A stretch of 64,000 nt of DNA from NCBI GenBank assembly GCA_001599595.1, contig BCHH01000004.1, forward strand, positions 751,905 through 815,904, in the 5' to 3' direction. Under the pieces are notes generated by a model. That model was not told where the DNA came from. It ran no database searches and saw only the letters and a program-made list of their open reading frames with translations. This stretch comes from Beverwykella pulmonaria (Eukaryota > Ascomycota > Dothideomycetes > Pleosporales > Melanommataceae). The stretch's first letter is position 1; each line of letters begins with the position of its first letter. A program made the position numbers and the translations under genes. Below are positions 61,981 to 64,000 of this stretch, in pieces.

Positions 61981-62645
61981 CATTATCGCGTCTCCTTCAC
62001 GTTGCTTTTCGTCGTCACTGCATTTCTCAAGGTCGCTTCCCCTGTAATATACACATTGTTTATGGATACATGCCAGGAGATGCCTCGGTGTGGAGAACCA
62101 GCAGTATAGCAATACAATTGTCATCCTCTTCAGCCTACGGCCGACTTCGGACCCTTGTTCCCGCGATCTACAGCACCTTACTTTATTTTCCTTCTGCGAC
62201 TATTTGCGACTTACCGATGGCGTCATACTAGCGCTCGCCAATCACGGGTCGATCTTAGCTTCAGGGGACGACATGGCGTGAGATTTGACCAACACAACTT
62301 CACAACACCGTCTGCAAACGCCTAAACAGAACGCGCTGTACATTATGCAATTGTTAGCGAAGTGTTGCTATCTACGCGGAGAAATACTTTCTTTTAGTCG
62401 ATTTTTTTTTTCAACGGAGCATGTGCTACCGAGATGGCGTATTCGGCACACAACGTCGGTTCGAGAGCTGAAAGCCAGTGTTGAGCTGTAATTAAACCTC
62501 GTGGCTCTTGCCGAAGGTTTAAGAAAGAGCCGGACCTGGACCTTTTCCCCGGTCGTTGGCTTTTTGCAAAGTTAATTGTCAACTCTTTTTCCTCTTTCTT
62601 CCCCGCTCAATGTATTCTGAAAATCACAAATACCCCCCCGTTTCA
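61981..62645. other. Intergenic, AT-richer, no supported gene
   Basis: PCS60 3' region and upstream region of the final gene. A run of T at about 62400 and C7 near 62630; frames are short. Confidence 0.55.
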
Positions 62646-64000
62646 ATGAAGTCCTTAATCTTAGTGTCCACCTACCCGCCTCTCCAAACAAGTTTCTACC
62701 AGTCTTCTAATAATACGCTGGACAAACGAGATCCGAGCACCACAGTGGAGGAGGTTCAAGCAGACCCCGAAGAATCTGAAGCATTGGCGCGTAGCACAAG
62801 CATCACCCTAGACCCACCACCCCACCCCGTCTCATCCATACAAATACCAATTAGGAGCATTATGCGTAGCCCCTCTTCTCTCACAAAGAAAGGGAGCACC
62901 GTCTCCTTTTCGACCACGATTTTAGAAGTCTCGCCTCCGCCCTCGGAAACCACCTTTCACCACCAGTCTTCCTCAGCCGTTTCGAAAATCAAGTTGCCAG
63001 AGGACACAACAGCCAAAATGGACACACAGACCAGCTCAGATGCTAAGACCGCCAAGCGCCAGGCGAAAAGACTCTCAAAGAGGTTCTCCGCACCGGTCCA
63101 GCTGAAGAAGGAAATGGATGAAAAGCGCTTATCCGTGACATCCACTTTCTCGTTTACGCCATTTCACAGGAGCTCCTCTGTCCTCGTCTCCAGCACATCT
63201 CCATCTCCACCTCCCCCATCATCAAACCCACCATCACAGTTCCCCTCCCGCACACCTTCACAATCCCAACCCTCCACCGTATCCTCTCCTTCCCCCCGCC
63301 TCCCCCCACGACCACCCCCCATCTATGACCCGCTCCAGAATTATATCCCCTGCCTTACCCCCGGATGCCGCACGCACTACCTCCTACCGCTCCTCGGACC
63401 AACTTTCTACACACCCCAAGTCCCATACGGGCTCTCCCGCACCCAGGGTCTCTGCCCCTCGCATGCAAGAAAAGACCTCCAAGCCGCGACTCTGCATTGC
63501 AAAAAAGAATACGAGTTCATGCGACAAAACGCCGGACGCCGGACTCTCGGCCTCATAGCCGCTGAATTCGACGCCTGGTTGTGCACGGTGCGCGACGAAC
63601 GCGAGAAGCAGAGTCAGGCCAACGAGCGCGATCTCCGGCTCAGAATTCTCGGTCCGCAATCTCTCCCCAAGGGGCTGAAAGAGAGCGAAGAGAAGTTCAA
63701 CTGGAGATATGCGCCCCGCCCCTGCACGTCCAAGATGTGCGTCGCCCCGTCACAAAATTCAACCAACTGCTATTATGCGATATACGACCAGCGGTACTAT
63801 CTCTGGTACCACACGCCAAGGAAGTCTGGATTGCGCATCCAGCGCTCTCTGTGTCCGCCTTGCGCGCGGAAAGACATTGATGCCGCGGAGCGCGATATCG
63901 CGCTCAAGTGGAACGAGATGCATCCGCATCAGTGGCGGGAGTGGTTGGAGAGAGTGAAGAAGGAACGTGCGGCTGAAGGCGGGTTCTGGGAACAAGCGCA
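62646..64000 (+). CDS. Unrecognised protein with duplicated Cys/His module, 3'-truncated by window end
   Basis: An uninterrupted frame of 451 codons begins at ATG 62646 (MKSLILVSTYPPLQ) and is still open at the window end. The first about 225 residues are Ser/Pro/Thr-rich and disordered, with basic patches (KTAKRQAKRLSKRF) and poly-Pro. The structured part has two related modules. Module 1 is PC-x4-C (C236, C241) followed by LCPSHARKDLQAA (C270, H273). Module 2 is PC-x4-C (C360, C365) followed by LCPPCARKDIDAA (C403, C406). A Tyr/Trp-rich segment (CYYAIYDQRYYLWYH) lies in module 2 and a charged helical segment lies between the modules. This looks like two zinc-binding units arisen by duplication. 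I cannot name the family. The C-terminus lies outside the window. Confidence 0.65.
   Translation, partial: MKSLILVSTYPPLQTSFYQSSNNTLDKRDPSTTVEEVQADPEESEALARSTSITLDPPPHPVSSIQIPIRSIMRSPSSLTKKGSTVSFSTTILEVSPPPSETTFHHQSSSAVSKIKLPEDTTAKMDTQTSSDAKTAKRQAKRLSKRFSAPVQLKKEMDEKRLSVTSTFSFTPFHRSSSVLVSSTSPSPPPPSSNPPSQFPSRTPSQSQPSTVSSPSPRLPPRPPPIYDPLQNYIPCLTPGCRTHYLLPLLGPTFYTPQVPYGLSRTQGLCPSHARKDLQAATLHCKKEYEFMRQNAGRRTLGLIAAEFDAWLCTVRDEREKQSQANERDLRLRILGPQSLPKGLKESEEKFNWRYAPRPCTSKMCVAPSQNSTNCYYAIYDQRYYLWYHTPRKSGLRIQRSLCPPCARKDIDAAERDIALKWNEMHPHQWREWLERVKKERAAEGGFWEQA

Overview
The window comes from the nuclear genome of a filamentous ascomycete (Pezizomycotina). The signs are short GT-AG introns, mostly about 48-60 nt, in nearly every gene, fungal-specific families (SAT4/rhodopsin-like, SUR7/PalI, Ecm33, Mnn9, MHYT), and intergenic spacers of 0.2-3 kb. 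I cannot place it more precisely. All exon boundaries were worked out by hand from splice consensus, reading phase and family resemblance. There is no transposon, CRISPR array, rRNA, obvious tRNA or secondary-metabolite cluster.

Layout. 1-9.0 kb: the 3' part of a SAT4-type membrane protein, a small protein with a CRIB-like motif (-), HEM2 (+), a 74-aa Cys/Tyr-rich protein (+), and an ACOT9-type mitochondrial acyl-CoA thioesterase (-). 9.2-16.3 kb: a poorly conserved multi-exon gene (+), then an 823-aa MHYT-domain membrane protein (+). 16.9-27.4 kb, all (+): CIA1, PCT1 (CTP:phosphocholine cytidylyltransferase), a TCP11/Sok1 protein and a four-TM protein. 28-38.7 kb, mostly (-): a frameshifted RING-like relic, ADE13, a SUR7/PalI protein, a single-pass proline-rich membrane protein with a His-rich N-terminus, and a candidate unknown gene. 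40.2-45.5 kb: a mitochondrial NAD+ carrier (-) head-to-head with QCR7 (+), then an 8-exon MAG1-like DNA glycosylase (+). 48.3-57.3 kb: the GPI wall protein ECM33 (+), a disordered Ser-rich protein (+), an AAA+ ATPase relic (-) and the mannosyltransferase MNN9 (+). 58.1-64 kb: SPF45-type splicing factor (-), head-to-head with peroxisomal PCS60 (+), then a long open frame running off the window end (+).

The genes do not form one pathway. Several serve mitochondrial or respiratory metabolism (HEM2, CIA1, NAD+ carrier, QCR7, ACOT9-like), peroxisomal acyl activation (PCS60), or the cell surface (ECM33, MNN9, SUR7-like, the proline-rich TM protein). This is a typical mixed housekeeping region of a fungal chromosome.

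The observations most worth following up are: the uninterrupted frame at 62646-64000, which carries a duplicated Cys/His module; the PTS1 of PCS60 isolated on a tiny terminal exon; the MHYT protein without GGDEF/EAL output; a compact CRIB-like protein; the micro-exon structure of MAG1; and two degenerate gene relics.
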